A stretch of DNA of 64,000 bases, from contig OY970235.1 in the NCBI GenBank assembly GCA_963714145.1, forward strand, positions 1,674,001 to 1,738,000. Reading direction: 5' to 3'. The stretch is from JBBWZH01 sp035544115 (GTDB lineage: Bacteria; Actinomycetota; Actinomycetes; Mycobacteriales; CADCTP01). Position 1 is the first letter of the stretch, and each line of letters starts with the position of its first letter. Below, piece after piece: positions 34,869-44,288 of this stretch. The notes beneath the pieces were generated by a model. That model made no database searches, was not told the origin of the DNA, and saw only the letters and a program-made list of their open reading frames with translations. The position numbers and the translations under genes are program-made.

Positions 34869-36554
34869 GTGGACGATGACGTGCACGGCCGGGTGTCGCG
34901 GCGCGGGGTGCTCCGGGCGGGAGTCGCGGCGGGCGCGGTCGCGGCCGGTGGCGGCCTGATCCACGCAGACCCGGCCCTCGCCGGGCCGGCCGGCGTGGGC
35001 GGTGCCGGCACCGGAGACCTGGTCCTGTTCAACGGGCGGATCCACACGATGGACCGGGCCGGCCGGGTGGTGCGGGCGGTCGCCGTCCGGGACGGCCGGT
35101 TCGCCCGGGTGGGCGGCAGCCTCGGCTCGGTGCGCGCCGCGGTGCCGGACCGGGCGCCGGTCATCGACCTGCACGGGCGCACGGTCGTCCCGGGCATCAT
35201 CGACTGCCACAACCACATCGTGCTGATGGGCAACCGGCCCGGGCACCACACCCCGCTGGAGAACGCCTACTCGGTCGCGGACGTGCAGCGCACCTACCGC
35301 GACCGGGCCCGGCGGGTGCCCGCCGGCGAGTTCATCACCACGATCGGCGGGTTCCACTTCAACCAGTTCACCGAGGTGCGGTTGCCCACGCTGGCCGAAC
35401 TGGACGCGGCCGCCCCGGGGCACCCGGCGTACATCTCGGTCGGCTTCAGCGGGCCGTCGGTGACCAACACCGCCGGCAAGGCGTTCTTCGAGCGGGCCGA
35501 TCCCGCGGCCACGGTCGGCGCCGACGGCTCGATCGCGGCCGGGACCGAGACCGGCAAGGCGACGCTGGCGCTGCGCCGGACGCCGACCGCGGCGCAGCGC
35601 AGGCGCGGCGTGCTCGACGCGATGGCCTACGCCACCAGCGTCGGCGTGACCACCCACCTCGACCAGGGCGCGTTCCAGGCCACCGGGACGCCCAGCGACG
35701 GCGCCGCGCACGAGGACAACTTCACGATGCACCAGCCGTTCCTGGCCGTGTACGCCGAGGGCGCCGGCACGGTACGGCTGCGGATCAACTTCCTGCACAT
35801 GGACACCGACCCCGATCTGCCCACGCTCACCGACCGGCTGCGCGACGCGTTCCCCTTCTTCGGCAACGACCTGGTCCGCACCGGCGGCATCGGCGAGTTC
35901 CTCGCCGCCGGGCTGGGGCCGACCTGGCTGGAGGCGGCGCGCCGGGTGGCCCGGGCCGGGTGGCGGGCCGAGGTGCACTCGCTGACCGGCACCGACTTCC
36001 AGACCGAGATCGCCGGGTACGAGGCGGTCAACGCCGAGTTCCCGATCACCGACCTGCGCTGGGTGGTCGCGCACGTCCCCCGGATCACGGCGGACTACCT
36101 GGCCCGGCTGGACGCGATCGGCGGCGGGGTCAACCTCACCGGCTGGCAGTACCTGGCCGGCACCGGCCCGGCCGCCGGCCCGCCGTTCCGCACCATTGTG
36201 GACAGTGGCATCCACGCGGGCATGAGCTCGGACGGGATGCAGATCGCCCCGATGAACCCGTGGGTACACGCCTACTACGCGACGACCGGGCGCAACGCGC
36301 TCGGCAACCAGATCAACGCCGGTCAGCAGATCAGCAGGCACGAACTGCTGGCGCTCTACACCCGCGCCAACGGCTGGTTCCTGGGCCGCCCGGACGAGGA
36401 CCAGCTCGGCACGATCGAGCCCGGCCGGCTCGGCGACCTGGTGGTCCTCGACCGCGACTACTTCATCGTCCCGGACAGCCAACTCCGGCAGGTGCGGTCC
36501 GTCCTGACCGTGCTCGGCGGCAAGGTCGTCCACGACACCGGCGAGGTTGGCTGA
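34869..36554 (+). CDS. Tat-exported amidohydrolase (amidohydrolase 3 / YtcJ type)
   Basis: About 561 residues from GTG 34869. A twin-arginine signal (VSRRGVLRAGVAAGAVAAGG) leads to LVLFNGRIHTMDRAGRVV and IDLHGRTVVPGIIDCHNHIVL, where HxH binds metal. THLDQGAFQ, WVVAHVPR, GMSSDGMQIAPMNPW and LGTIEPGRLGDLVVLDRDYF complete the amidohydrolase 3 pattern. It is secreted and hydrolyses an unknown amide or formamide. It directly precedes the ABC importer genes (2-nt gap to the binding protein), so the enzyme probably releases the ligand that the importer takes up. Confidence 0.9.
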   Translation: MDDDVHGRVSRRGVLRAGVAAGAVAAGGGLIHADPALAGPAGVGGAGTGDLVLFNGRIHTMDRAGRVVRAVAVRDGRFARVGGSLGSVRAAVPDRAPVIDLHGRTVVPGIIDCHNHIVLMGNRPGHHTPLENAYSVADVQRTYRDRARRVPAGEFITTIGGFHFNQFTEVRLPTLAELDAAAPGHPAYISVGFSGPSVTNTAGKAFFERADPAATVGADGSIAAGTETGKATLALRRTPTAAQRRRGVLDAMAYATSVGVTTHLDQGAFQATGTPSDGAAHEDNFTMHQPFLAVYAEGAGTVRLRINFLHMDTDPDLPTLTDRLRDAFPFFGNDLVRTGGIGEFLAAGLGPTWLEAARRVARAGWRAEVHSLTGTDFQTEIAGYEAVNAEFPITDLRWVVAHVPRITADYLARLDAIGGGVNLTGWQYLAGTGPAAGPPFRTIVDSGIHAGMSSDGMQIAPMNPWVHAYYATTGRNALGNQINAGQQISRHELLALYTRANGWFLGRPDEDQLGTIEPGRLGDLVVLDRDYFIVPDSQLRQVRSVLTVLGGKVVHDTGEVG

Positions 36555-36555
36555 C

Positions 36556-37836
36556 ATGCGTTTCCTCTGCGGCCGGCGCGGCCCGGCCCTTCCGGCCGCC
36601 CTCGGCATCCTGCTGCTGGGCCTCGCGGCCGGCTGCGAGAGCAAGAACGAGCCCGCCGGCGGTACCGCCGGCAGCGCCGGCGACAAGCCGATCGTGGTCG
36701 GCTCCACGCTGTCGCTGACCGGCGCGTTCGCCGCGACCGGGGCGATCCACAAGATCGCCGGTGAGCAGTTCGTCGCCCGGCTGAACGCGGCCGGTGGCCT
36801 GCTCGGCCGGCAGGTCCGCTGGGTCGTCCGGGACGACGAGTCCGACCAGGCGAAGGTCAGCACCCTGTACGAGCAGCTGATCTCGCAAGACAAGGTGGAC
36901 CTGATCATCGGCCCGTACGCAACGCCGAACATCCTGTCCGCGATGGCGGTGGCCGCCCGGCACGGCTACACGCTGCCGCAGCACACAGCGGTGCTCGCGC
37001 CGCTGATGACCTACAACTGCCAGTTCCCGGGCTGGTCGATCGGGCCGGCACCGAACCAGTACGTGCCCAACCAGCTCTTCGACGCGGTGGCCAGCCTGCC
37101 CACGCCACCGAAGCGGGTCGCGATCCTGACCAACCAGAACGGGTCGACCGACTTCGTCTCGTACGGCGCCGGGAAGGACAAGACCGGCATGGTGTCCATC
37201 GCCAAGCAGCGGGGCCTCACCGTCGTGCGCGAGATCCGGTACCCACCGACGACGACGGACTGGGGGCCGCTGGCCGCGCAGGTCCGCGACGCCCGGCCGG
37301 ACCTGGTCGTCAACGACGGTCTCGGTGTCGACCCGGTTAACCTGCTGCAGGCGATGGCGCAGCTGAAGTACCGGCCGCCGCTGATGTTCAGCCTGTTCCC
37401 GGCGCCCGGACCGCCGCTGGGGCTGGGCAAGACCGCGGACGGGCTGCTGTCGGTATCGATCTTCGAGCCGAACCAGGCGACGCTGGCCAAGCTCGGCTCG
37501 AACGCGACCAGCATCGTGACCGACTTCGCCACCCGGGCCAAGGCGGGCAAGCTGCCGTACCCGGTGTTCGAGACGCAGGCCGCGGCGTCCTGGAATGCCT
37601 GGGAGATCCTGGTGGCCGGGGTGAAGGCGGCCGGTTCGCTGGACCAGAAGGCGGACTGCGACGCGCTGCACCGCAGCGGAGCCGACACCACGTTCAGCGG
37701 TCACCTCACCTTCGACCCGAAGGTGCACAACTTCTGGCCCAGCACGCTGGCGATCAAGCAGATCCAGCAGGGCGAGTGGGTCTCGGTGTGGCCGGCGGAC
37801 CGCGCGGCCGGGAAACTCCAGCCGCCGGCCGCATGA
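36556..37836 (+). CDS. Branched-chain amino-acid-type ABC substrate-binding lipoprotein
   Basis: A 426-residue protein; ATG 36556 follows GAGG. The signal peptide ends in the lipobox LAAGC near residue 26. Then PIVVGSTLSLTGAFAATGAI, VRWVVRDDESDQAKVSTLYEQLI, KVDLIIGPYATPN and FETQAAASWNAWEILVAGVK follow the periplasmic-binding-protein type 6 (LivJ/AmiC) pattern. It captures an amide or amino-acid ligand outside the membrane. First gene of the liv-type importer, 2 nt after the amidohydrolase. Confidence 0.92.
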   Translation: MRFLCGRRGPALPAALGILLLGLAAGCESKNEPAGGTAGSAGDKPIVVGSTLSLTGAFAATGAIHKIAGEQFVARLNAAGGLLGRQVRWVVRDDESDQAKVSTLYEQLISQDKVDLIIGPYATPNILSAMAVAARHGYTLPQHTAVLAPLMTYNCQFPGWSIGPAPNQYVPNQLFDAVASLPTPPKRVAILTNQNGSTDFVSYGAGKDKTGMVSIAKQRGLTVVREIRYPPTTTDWGPLAAQVRDARPDLVVNDGLGVDPVNLLQAMAQLKYRPPLMFSLFPAPGPPLGLGKTADGLLSVSIFEPNQATLAKLGSNATSIVTDFATRAKAGKLPYPVFETQAAASWNAWEILVAGVKAAGSLDQKADCDALHRSGADTTFSGHLTFDPKVHNFWPSTLAIKQIQQGEWVSVWPADRAAGKLQPPAA

Positions 37837-37975
37837 TCGGCCCAAGGGGGGACGGTGGCCACCGGGGCCGGCCGGCCATGAGCGAGCGGGGCGGGGCCGC
37901 GTCGGTGTCCGGGCCGGCGCGGCGCAGCGGGGGGAGACCGACCGGAGCGGCCCCGCGCACCGAGCGCGGGCAGCA

Positions 37976-38854
37976 TTGAGCACGCTGCAGGCGGCGCTGA
38001 GCGGGGCGCTGATCGGCGGGCTGTACACGCTGATGGCTGCCGGCCTGTCGGTCACCTGGGGAGTGCTGCGGGTGATCAACCTCGCGCACTTCGCGATGAT
38101 CCTGCTCGGCGCCTACCTGAGCTTCCAGCTCACCACGTCGTGGGGCATCGACCCGGTGCTCACTGTGGCGATCACCGCGCCGCTGCTGTTCGTCCTCGGC
38201 GCCGCGCTGCAGTGGGTGTTCGACCGGCTGGCGATCGCGGAGCTGAACTCGCTGCTGCTGACCTTCGGCCTGCTGGTCATCGCCACCCAGGCGGTCTCCG
38301 AGATCTGGACGGCGAACTTCCAGCAGTTGCCGGCCGTGGCCAACCCGTACGCCACCCGGTCGCTCTCGCTCGGCCGGCTGGTGTTCCCGGTCAGCACGCT
38401 GCTGGCGTTCGGCTTCGCGCTGGTCGTGGTCGGCGGCGCCCACCTGGCGCTGCGCCGGACGTTCGCCGGCCGGGCGATGCGGGCCTTCGCCGCCGACCGG
38501 CCGGTCGCCGCGGCGTTCGGGGTCGACCACCGCCGGCTGGGCATGCTGCTGGCCGGGCTGGCCGCGGCCAGCGCGGCGGTGGCAGGCATGCTGTTCGCGC
38601 TGGCCAACTCGCTGACCCCGGCCACCGCGTACGAGTGGTTCGGCATCGTCTTCGCGGTGGTGATCCTCGGCGGCGTCGGGCAGGTCGTCGGCACGATGCT
38701 GGCGGGCGTGCTGGTCGGCGTGCTGTCCGGGGTCGTCTCGGCGGTGCTCTCCCCGTCCGCCGTGCCGTTCGTCCTGTTCAGCGCGATCGTGCTGGCGCTG
38801 CTGGTGCGGCCACAGGGGCTCTTCGCCGGGCTCGGCGCCGGGGCAGCCGGATGA
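37976..38854 (+). CDS. livH: Branched-chain-type ABC permease, LivH family
   Basis: A 292-residue protein starting at TTG 37976 (LSTLQAALSGALIGGLYTLMA); the TTG overlaps a TGA of a short upstream frame. Eight or so hydrophobic helices, with GLSVTWGVLRVINLAHFAM, LLTFGLLVIATQAVSEIW and FGIVFAVVILGGVGQVVGTM typical of LivH. It ends in a 4-nt ATGA overlap with the next gene. With the LivM part it forms the membrane channel. 37837–37975 shows no other gene. Confidence 0.92.
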   Translation: MSTLQAALSGALIGGLYTLMAAGLSVTWGVLRVINLAHFAMILLGAYLSFQLTTSWGIDPVLTVAITAPLLFVLGAALQWVFDRLAIAELNSLLLTFGLLVIATQAVSEIWTANFQQLPAVANPYATRSLSLGRLVFPVSTLLAFGFALVVVGGAHLALRRTFAGRAMRAFAADRPVAAAFGVDHRRLGMLLAGLAAASAAVAGMLFALANSLTPATAYEWFGIVFAVVILGGVGQVVGTMLAGVLVGVLSGVVSAVLSPSAVPFVLFSAIVLALLVRPQGLFAGLGAGAAG

Positions 38855-41049
38855 CCGTGGCGGCGGCGCGGTGGCGGGCGCTGGCCGCCGGACGATCCGG
38901 CCTGGTGGCGCTGGTCGGCGTGTTCGCCGCGCTGTCGGCGCTGTCGCTGTACCGGCAGACCCTCGGCTTCCCGGTCTACTACCTGACCCTGCTGACCACG
39001 ATGCTGTTCTGGACCGCGCAGGCCACCAGCTGGAACCTGCTGTCCGGGTACGCCGGGTACTTCAGCTTCGGCCAGGCCGCCTACGTCGGCGTCGGCGCGT
39101 ACAGCACGGCCGTCCTGTACGGCCGGCACCAGGTGAATTTCTTCATCTCGATGCTGGCCGCCGGAGTGCTGGCCGGGCTGCTCGCGCTCGCGGTCGGCGC
39201 GGTGGCGTTCCGGTTGCGCTCGCTGCGCGGGGAGATTTTCGCGCTGCTCACGCTGGCGGTGCCGTTCATCCTCGCGGCGCTGGCCCGGATCAACCCGACG
39301 GTCGACGGCGGCCAGGGCATCATCGTGGCCGTACCGCCGTTCCCCGACCAGCTCGGCCGCACCGAGGACTTCCTGTACCTGACCATGCTGGCCGTCGCCG
39401 GCATCGCGGTCGTCGCGGCGTTCGCCGTCCAGCGCGCGCGCATCGGCTGGGCGCTGACCGCGGTGCGGGACGCCGAAGACGTCAGCGAGGTCCTCGGCGT
39501 GGCCACGTTCCGGTACAAGATGCAGGCCATCGTGCTCGGCGCGGTGCTCGGCGGTATCGCCGGCAGTATGTTCGCCGTCCAGATCGGGTTCGTCACCGTG
39601 GACAGCGTCTTCACGCTCACCATCCCGCTGTTCGTGATCGTGATGAGCGTGCTCGGCGGCCGGACCCACTGGTTCGGCCCGGTGCTCGGCGCGGTCCTGA
39701 TCGTGCTGCTGCAGGACCGGCTGTCCGCCTCCGGCCTGGACCGGTGGCGGCTGCTGGTGCTCGGCGCGGTGCTGGTGGTACTCGTCGCGGTCGCCCCGGA
39801 CGGACTGTACGACCGGTTCCGCCGCCGGCCCCGCACCGCGGTGGCGACGCTCGCGCTGACCGTGCTGGTGCTGCGGCTGATCGATCGGTGGGGCGGGCCC
39901 ACCGACTGGCTGCTGATCGGCCTGCTGGCCGCGACCGCGACCGCGGTCCTGCCCAACCCCGGCGCCGCCGGACCGGCTGCCACCCGATGGGGCGCCGCTC
40001 GCGGGGGTGCCGCCGAACCGGTTGATGCCGAACCGGCTGGTGCCGCCGCGCCGGTTACCGCCGCGCCGGTTACCGCCGCCGGAACAGTCGCCACCGGAAT
40101 AGTTACCGCCGCACCGGGCGCCGTCGCCGTACCGATTGGCGCCGCCGCACCGGTTGTCGCTGAACCGGGCGCCGCCGCACCGGTCGGTGCCGCTGAACCG
40201 GCCGCCGCCGGACCGGCGGCCGGCGCGCCGGGGGCTACCGGACGGGGCGCCGCCGCGTCGGCGCCTGAACCGGCCACTGGTGACCGGCCCGGGCCCGCGG
40301 GTGCCCCGTCCGGCGCCGGCGCGGTGCTGGTCGAGTGCCGGCAGGTCAGCCGCAGCTTCGGCGGCGTACGGGCACTGTCGGGGCTGAGCCTGCAACTGCG
40401 CGCGGGGGAGCTGGTGGCGCTGGTCGGGCCGAACGGGTCCGGCAAGTCCACGCTGGTGGGGCTGCTGTCCGGCGCGCTGCGGCCGACCAGCGGGACGATC
40501 CTGGTCGGCGGGCGGGACATCACCCGGCTGCCGCCGCACCGGGTCGCACACTGCGGCGTGGCCAGGACGTACCAGATCCCCCGCCCGTTCGCCTCGATGA
40601 CCGTGCGGGACAACGTCGCGATGGCCGTGCTGTTCGGCCGGCACCGCCACTCGCTCGCCCAGGCCCGGCGGGCCGCCGAGGAGCAACTCGCGATCGTCGG
40701 CCTCGACCGGCTGGCCGACGCCCACCCGGCCGCGCTCAACCTGCACCAGCGGCAACTGCTGGAGATCGCCCGCGCGGTCGCCACCGAACCGACCGTGCTG
40801 CTGCTGGACGAGGCGCTGGCCGGGCTGAACCCGACCGAGGTGGACAGCGCGGTACGGGTGGTGCGGCGGATCTACCAGGCCGGCGTCACCATCGTGATCA
40901 TCGAGCACGTGCTGCGCGTCGTGACCCAGCTCGCCACCCGCGTCGTGGTCCTGGACCGCGGCACCCGGCTGGCCGACGGCGACCCAGGCACGGTGCTGGC
41001 CGACCCCGCCGTCGTGGCGGCGTACCTGGGGAAGCGCGCCCATGCTTGA
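38851..41049 (+). CDS. LivM–LivG fusion: ABC permease joined to ATPase
   Basis: A 732-residue protein from ATG 38851. Residues 1–365 are a LivM permease (WNLLSGYAGYFSFGQAAYVGVGAY, in family position, and TLTIPLFVIVMSVLGGRTHWFGPVLG, read in pieces). Residues about 370–490 are a linker of Ala, Pro, Gly, Val and Glu with repeated AAPV and AEPA words. Residues 491–732 are a LivG ATPase: Walker A GPNGSGKST, a divergent signature NLHQRQLLEIARA, Walker B VLLLDEALAGLNPTE and the His switch IIEHVL. Normally LivM and LivG are separate. No stop or start signal lies in the linker, so one polypeptide is the direct reading; an internal start is possible. Overlaps livF by 8 nt. Confidence 0.93.
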   Translation: MTVAAARWRALAAGRSGLVALVGVFAALSALSLYRQTLGFPVYYLTLLTTMLFWTAQATSWNLLSGYAGYFSFGQAAYVGVGAYSTAVLYGRHQVNFFISMLAAGVLAGLLALAVGAVAFRLRSLRGEIFALLTLAVPFILAALARINPTVDGGQGIIVAVPPFPDQLGRTEDFLYLTMLAVAGIAVVAAFAVQRARIGWALTAVRDAEDVSEVLGVATFRYKMQAIVLGAVLGGIAGSMFAVQIGFVTVDSVFTLTIPLFVIVMSVLGGRTHWFGPVLGAVLIVLLQDRLSASGLDRWRLLVLGAVLVVLVAVAPDGLYDRFRRRPRTAVATLALTVLVLRLIDRWGGPTDWLLIGLLAATATAVLPNPGAAGPAATRWGAARGGAAEPVDAEPAGAAAPVTAAPVTAAGTVATGIVTAAPGAVAVPIGAAAPVVAEPGAAAPVGAAEPAAAGPAAGAPGATGRGAAASAPEPATGDRPGPAGAPSGAGAVLVECRQVSRSFGGVRALSGLSLQLRAGELVALVGPNGSGKSTLVGLLSGALRPTSGTILVGGRDITRLPPHRVAHCGVARTYQIPRPFASMTVRDNVAMAVLFGRHRHSLAQARRAAEEQLAIVGLDRLADAHPAALNLHQRQLLEIARAVATEPTVLLLDEALAGLNPTEVDSAVRVVRRIYQAGVTIVIIEHVLRVVTQLATRVVVLDRGTRLADGDPGTVLADPAVVAAYLGKRAHA

Positions 41050-41746
41050 GGTCGGCGAGCTGGACGCCTGGTACGGACAGGCACAGGCACTGTGGGGGGT
41101 GTCGCTCACCGTCGGCGATGGCGAGGTGGTCTGTGTCGTCGGGCCGAACGGCGCCGGGAAGACCACGCTGGTGCATGCCATCGGCGGCCTGCACCGGCAG
41201 CTGCGCGGCCACATCCGGCTCGGCGGCGCGGACCTGGCGGGGATCGCGCCGCACCGCGTCAGCGAGCACGGGGTGTCGGTCGTGCCGGAGGGCCGGCGGG
41301 TGTTCGCGCACCTGTCCGTGCACGAGAACCTCTGCCTGGGCGCCTACCGGAAGGGTGCCCGCGCCGCCCACCGGGAAACCCTGGCCGGCGTGCACGAGCT
41401 GTTCCCGCGGTTGGCCGAACGGGCCCGGCAACCGGCCGGCAGCCTGTCCGGCGGCGAGCAGCAGATGCTGGCGATCGGGCGGGCGCTGATGGCCCAGCCG
41501 CGGCTGCTGCTGCTGGACGAGCCCTCGCTCGGGCTGGCGCCGTTGGTGGTCCACGAGGTCTTCGACGCGATCGACGTGATCAACCGGCGCGGCGTGAGCA
41601 TCCTGCTGGTGGAGCAGGACGTGGAGCGGGCCCTGGACCTCGCCGACCGGGCCTACCTGCTCAGCGAGGGCCGCGTCGTGACCGCTGGCACCAGCGCCGA
41701 GCTGCGGGCCAGCGACACGATCCGGCGCAGCGTCCTGGGTTACTGA
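41042..41746 (+). CDS. livF: Branched-chain-type ABC ATPase, LivF family
   Basis: A 234-residue ATPase; ATG 41042 overlaps the fusion gene. LEVGELDAWYGQAQALWGVSL starts it; Walker A GPNGAGKTT, signature SLSGGEQQMLAIGRALM, Walker B LLLLDEPSLGLAP and switch ILLVEQDV are complete. KGLDEL-type LivF landmark VVPEGRRVFAHLSVHENL is present. Last gene of the importer operon; pairs with the LivG half of the fusion. Confidence 0.95.
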   Translation: MLEVGELDAWYGQAQALWGVSLTVGDGEVVCVVGPNGAGKTTLVHAIGGLHRQLRGHIRLGGADLAGIAPHRVSEHGVSVVPEGRRVFAHLSVHENLCLGAYRKGARAAHRETLAGVHELFPRLAERARQPAGSLSGGEQQMLAIGRALMAQPRLLLLDEPSLGLAPLVVHEVFDAIDVINRRGVSILLVEQDVERALDLADRAYLLSEGRVVTAGTSAELRASDTIRRSVLGY

Positions 41747-41799
41747 CCAACCGTCGGGCCACCCGTGCCCTCCTCCGCGTCGACGTGACCGCCCGTACG

Positions 41800-42267
41800 G
41801 GGCTGCCGGACGGCCGGGGTCAGGGCGGGCCGGTGCGGCCAGGGGCCACGAGCAGCGCCGCCGCGATGCCGAGCCGTTGGGACATCCCGAGCGAGAATCC
41901 ACCGGCCCGCTTGCGCGCCACGGCGCCGAGTCCGACGGCGGCCAGCACCTCGCCGACGCGGGAGGTCGCTCGCGGCGGCCAGCGACGCGGGATGGTTCGC
42001 CGCGCTGCGGCCGGGGTGGAAGGCGCGCGCTTCGAGCAGCGCGCCCACCTCCCGCAGCGGCCAGCGCAGTTCGCCGTACGGCTTGCCGTTGATGGTCGCA
42101 GTGCCGTGGCCGGGGCGGTCCAGCCCCGTGATCATGCGCATCGTGGTGGACTTCCCGGACCCGTTGGGCCCGAGGAAACCGGTGACCGCGCCCGGCCGGA
42201 CGTCGAAACCGAGCCCGTCCACGGCCAGAAGCCTGTGGGTGCCGGCCCCCTCCGGCCCGACCAACAC
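41800..42267 (-). pseudogene. Truncated, frameshifted ABC exporter ATPase
   Basis: The minus strand carries LLAVDGLGFDVRPGAVTGFLG and Walker A GPNGSGKSTTMRMITGL, then VGALLEARAFHPGRSA. Past about 41990 the match moves to another frame (VGEVLAAVGLGAVARKRAGG, FSLGMSQRLGIAAALL). It stops before the Walker B region. This is a DrrA/CcmA-type ATPase gene with a frameshift and missing 3' end. No partner permease nearby. Confidence 0.82.
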
Positions 42268-42388
42268 CGGCCTGCGGTCCGGGACGGCACCAGCCCGGCC
42301 GCGATGTCGGTGCCGACCGGCCCAACCTGAACCGCCCGCCCTTGGCGTATCGGCTGCCCCTGCTCACGAACAGCGCCGCCGGCAGAAC

Positions 42389-42553
42389 CTACGGGGAGGT
42401 CGCCGCTCCAATCAGCAGCACGATGGCCGCGGCGCCGATCGCGACGGCAAATGCGGTGACCGGGTTGTGGCCGTCTTCACCCACGATCCCCAGTGTCAGC
42501 GCACCAACACCGAGTGCCAGTCCCAGCACCCCGCAGAATCTCCGCAGCGTCAT
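42389..42553 (-). CDS. Small two-span membrane protein
   Basis: A 54-residue protein from ATG 42553 (an ATG 14 codons earlier is possible). Two hydrophobic helices, CGVLGLALGVGALTLGIVG and AVAIGAAAIVLLIGAAT, are joined by a polar loop (EDGHNP). Not recognised; no clear ribosome site. It stands alone between the ABC pseudogene and the plus-strand gene at 42814. Confidence 0.5.
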   Translation of the reverse strand: MTLRRFCGVLGLALGVGALTLGIVGEDGHNPVTAFAVAIGAAAIVLLIGAATSP

Positions 42554-42813
42554 ACCGAAGGATGTCACAGCCGACCCTGGCATAGCCGGCCACATGGTGC
42601 ACTGGCCAGCGGTCGCCCCGCAGCGCCGCCGGTTCGGTCAAGACCCGGGGGCACGCGTCGTAGGGATGTGCCGACCACCCCAGGCCGGACGCGATGCATC
42701 CGACTCTGCCGCGATGACGGTCATGCGGGTTCGCGTCCGGTGAGCGATCAGGGTGGCCTGGAGGGTGGGGCGCGACGCGGTCAATCCGTGTGTTGGCAGC
42801 TCATACTGGTCCG

Positions 42814-43218
42814 GTGCGGGGTCGGTGGCATGGGCAGACGTTCGCGGAGATCGTCGCTGAGCAGCGACGTCGACCGCCGGTGCGGCCGGAGGTCCGGCGG
42901 CCGGGTGTGTGGGGTGCGGAACTGGTCGACGTCGACAGCAGGGTCTACCGGCTGGTCGAGGAGGAGGTCGGCTCCGAGCGGGCAATGGCGATCATGGCCG
43001 GTGGTGGGCAGGTTGTCGTCGACGAATGCGGCTGCGGCGGATATTGCGGACTGGACTGGCTGTCCGACGACCGGGTCAGCGAACTGCGGACCGTTGGTCG
43101 GCCGCGACCACGCAGGACGAACAAGCGTGGCCGGGCCAGCGGCTGGCTGTCCGAGTACATCGCTGACAGCGGACAGCCGGTGCTGCTGATCTCCGGCGAT
43201 GTCCGATGGGGCCGTTGA
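42814..43218 (+). CDS. Hypothetical protein with CGCGGYCG motif
   Basis: About 134 residues from GTG 42814. VDVDSRVYRLVEEEVGSERAM and AGGGQVVVDECGCGGYCGLDWL are followed by GWLSEYIADSGQPVLLISGDVRWG. The four clustered cysteines could bind metal. Well-defined alpha/beta pattern and high third-position GC argue for a real gene. I do not recognise the family. Confidence 0.6.
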   Translation: MRGRWHGQTFAEIVAEQRRRPPVRPEVRRPGVWGAELVDVDSRVYRLVEEEVGSERAMAIMAGGGQVVVDECGCGGYCGLDWLSDDRVSELRTVGRPRPRRTNKRGRASGWLSEYIADSGQPVLLISGDVRWGR

Positions 43219-43369
43219 GCCGGGATCCGGCCGTCAGATCGTCCGACTCAGCGCTCCAACCGCCTCGGCCATGAGACGCCGCTTGAGCCGACCACCGCCG
43301 GTCATGATCAACAGCGCGTTCGTGCCGCGTTCCGCGCGGCCCGCGTGACCATGCCGCGGCTCGTGTGGG

Positions 43370-43951
43370 TCAGCGCCGGCCGCCGAACTCCCACGAGTGG
43401 ATCTCGAACTGGGCTGACCCGCCGAGGATGGCCGGTTCGTCGGCGATCAGTGCTCGGACGGTCTCCTGGTCAGGCGCTGCCAACGCGAGCACCACCCCGG
43501 ATGGTCGCTGCTCAGCTACCGAACTCAGCGTTCCCCACACGATGAGCCGGTCAGCGAGGCCAGGCGATGGGAGTGCGTTCTCGTCGGGCCGTGGTGGGTC
43601 ACCCTTCTCGGAGTGTGCGAGAACCAGAAAAGGTACGTCGCCGCTGCGCGGGGTGAAATCCCACATCGTGCGTCCGAGTCGGTTGTCGAAGCGCCGGATC
43701 AGGTGCTCGGTGAAAAGGCCGGCGCCGTGGTAGGGATCGTTGCAGGCGAACACCTGCGCCGCGTCTGGACTCGGCAGATCCACCACGTGGAGACTGCCGG
43801 TCCACGTCTGTCGGTCCGCGGACAGGGTGGGTCCGCGAGCTGTCATCCGGTCTGCGAAGGAGTCCATGTACGACCAGTGAGCCTCATCGAGCTGCGGAGT
43901 GTCGTCGTCGCCAGCGGCGAGTGCACTGCGGCCGTAGACCAGGAAGTCCAT
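43370..43951 (-). CDS. YCII-related domain protein
   Basis: A 193-residue protein from ATG 43951 (MDFLVYGRSALAAGDDD). It looks like two YCII ferredoxin-like units: HWSYMDSFADRMTARGPTLS, then SLHVVDLPSPDAAQVFACNDPYHGAGLFTEHLI, read in pieces, and LIVWGTLSSVAEQRPSGVVLALAAPD, then IHSWEFGGR. YCII proteins are small enzymes or binding proteins of unclear role. Stands alone. Confidence 0.75.
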   Translation of the reverse strand: MDFLVYGRSALAAGDDDTPQLDEAHWSYMDSFADRMTARGPTLSADRQTWTGSLHVVDLPSPDAAQVFACNDPYHGAGLFTEHLIRRFDNRLGRTMWDFTPRSGDVPFLVLAHSEKGDPPRPDENALPSPGLADRLIVWGTLSSVAEQRPSGVVLALAAPDQETVRALIADEPAILGGSAQFEIHSWEFGGRR

Positions 43952-44288
43952 CGCGGCCGAGAGTAGCGCCGCACGGACCTGCGCCCCGAACGCCCACGCC
44001 TCGGCGCGCCCGGTAGTCGCAGGGCAGGCAGGCGTCCCCTGACTGTCGCCCCGCGGACCACCTACGACCGCTATGCCGCGTTCCGCGCGGCCGGGCGACT
44101 CCACCGCGGATCGCGCGGCGGCTGCGCTGCGCTCATTGGTAGCTGCTCGGTTGGTGCGCCGGAGGCGGTCTGAAAGCACCCTTCCTGTTTGTGATCCGGC
44201 GCGCCACGACCAGGGGGCGCCGGGCAGGGAGACTGGGCCCGGCTGACCCCGGCCGGTGGTCCCGGTGGCGGGTTTTGCCCGCGTCGCG

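Noticed and set aside
37776..37979. A short frame overlapping the livH start by TTGA
   Set aside because: Gly/Arg/Pro-rich without recognisable pattern. The overlap alone is not enough to call a gene.
38113..41214. A very long antisense open frame opposite livH–livM/G
   Set aside because: Its His/Arg/Gly-rich, low-complexity product is what the high-GC third positions of the real genes give on the other strand. No family motif or ribosome site.
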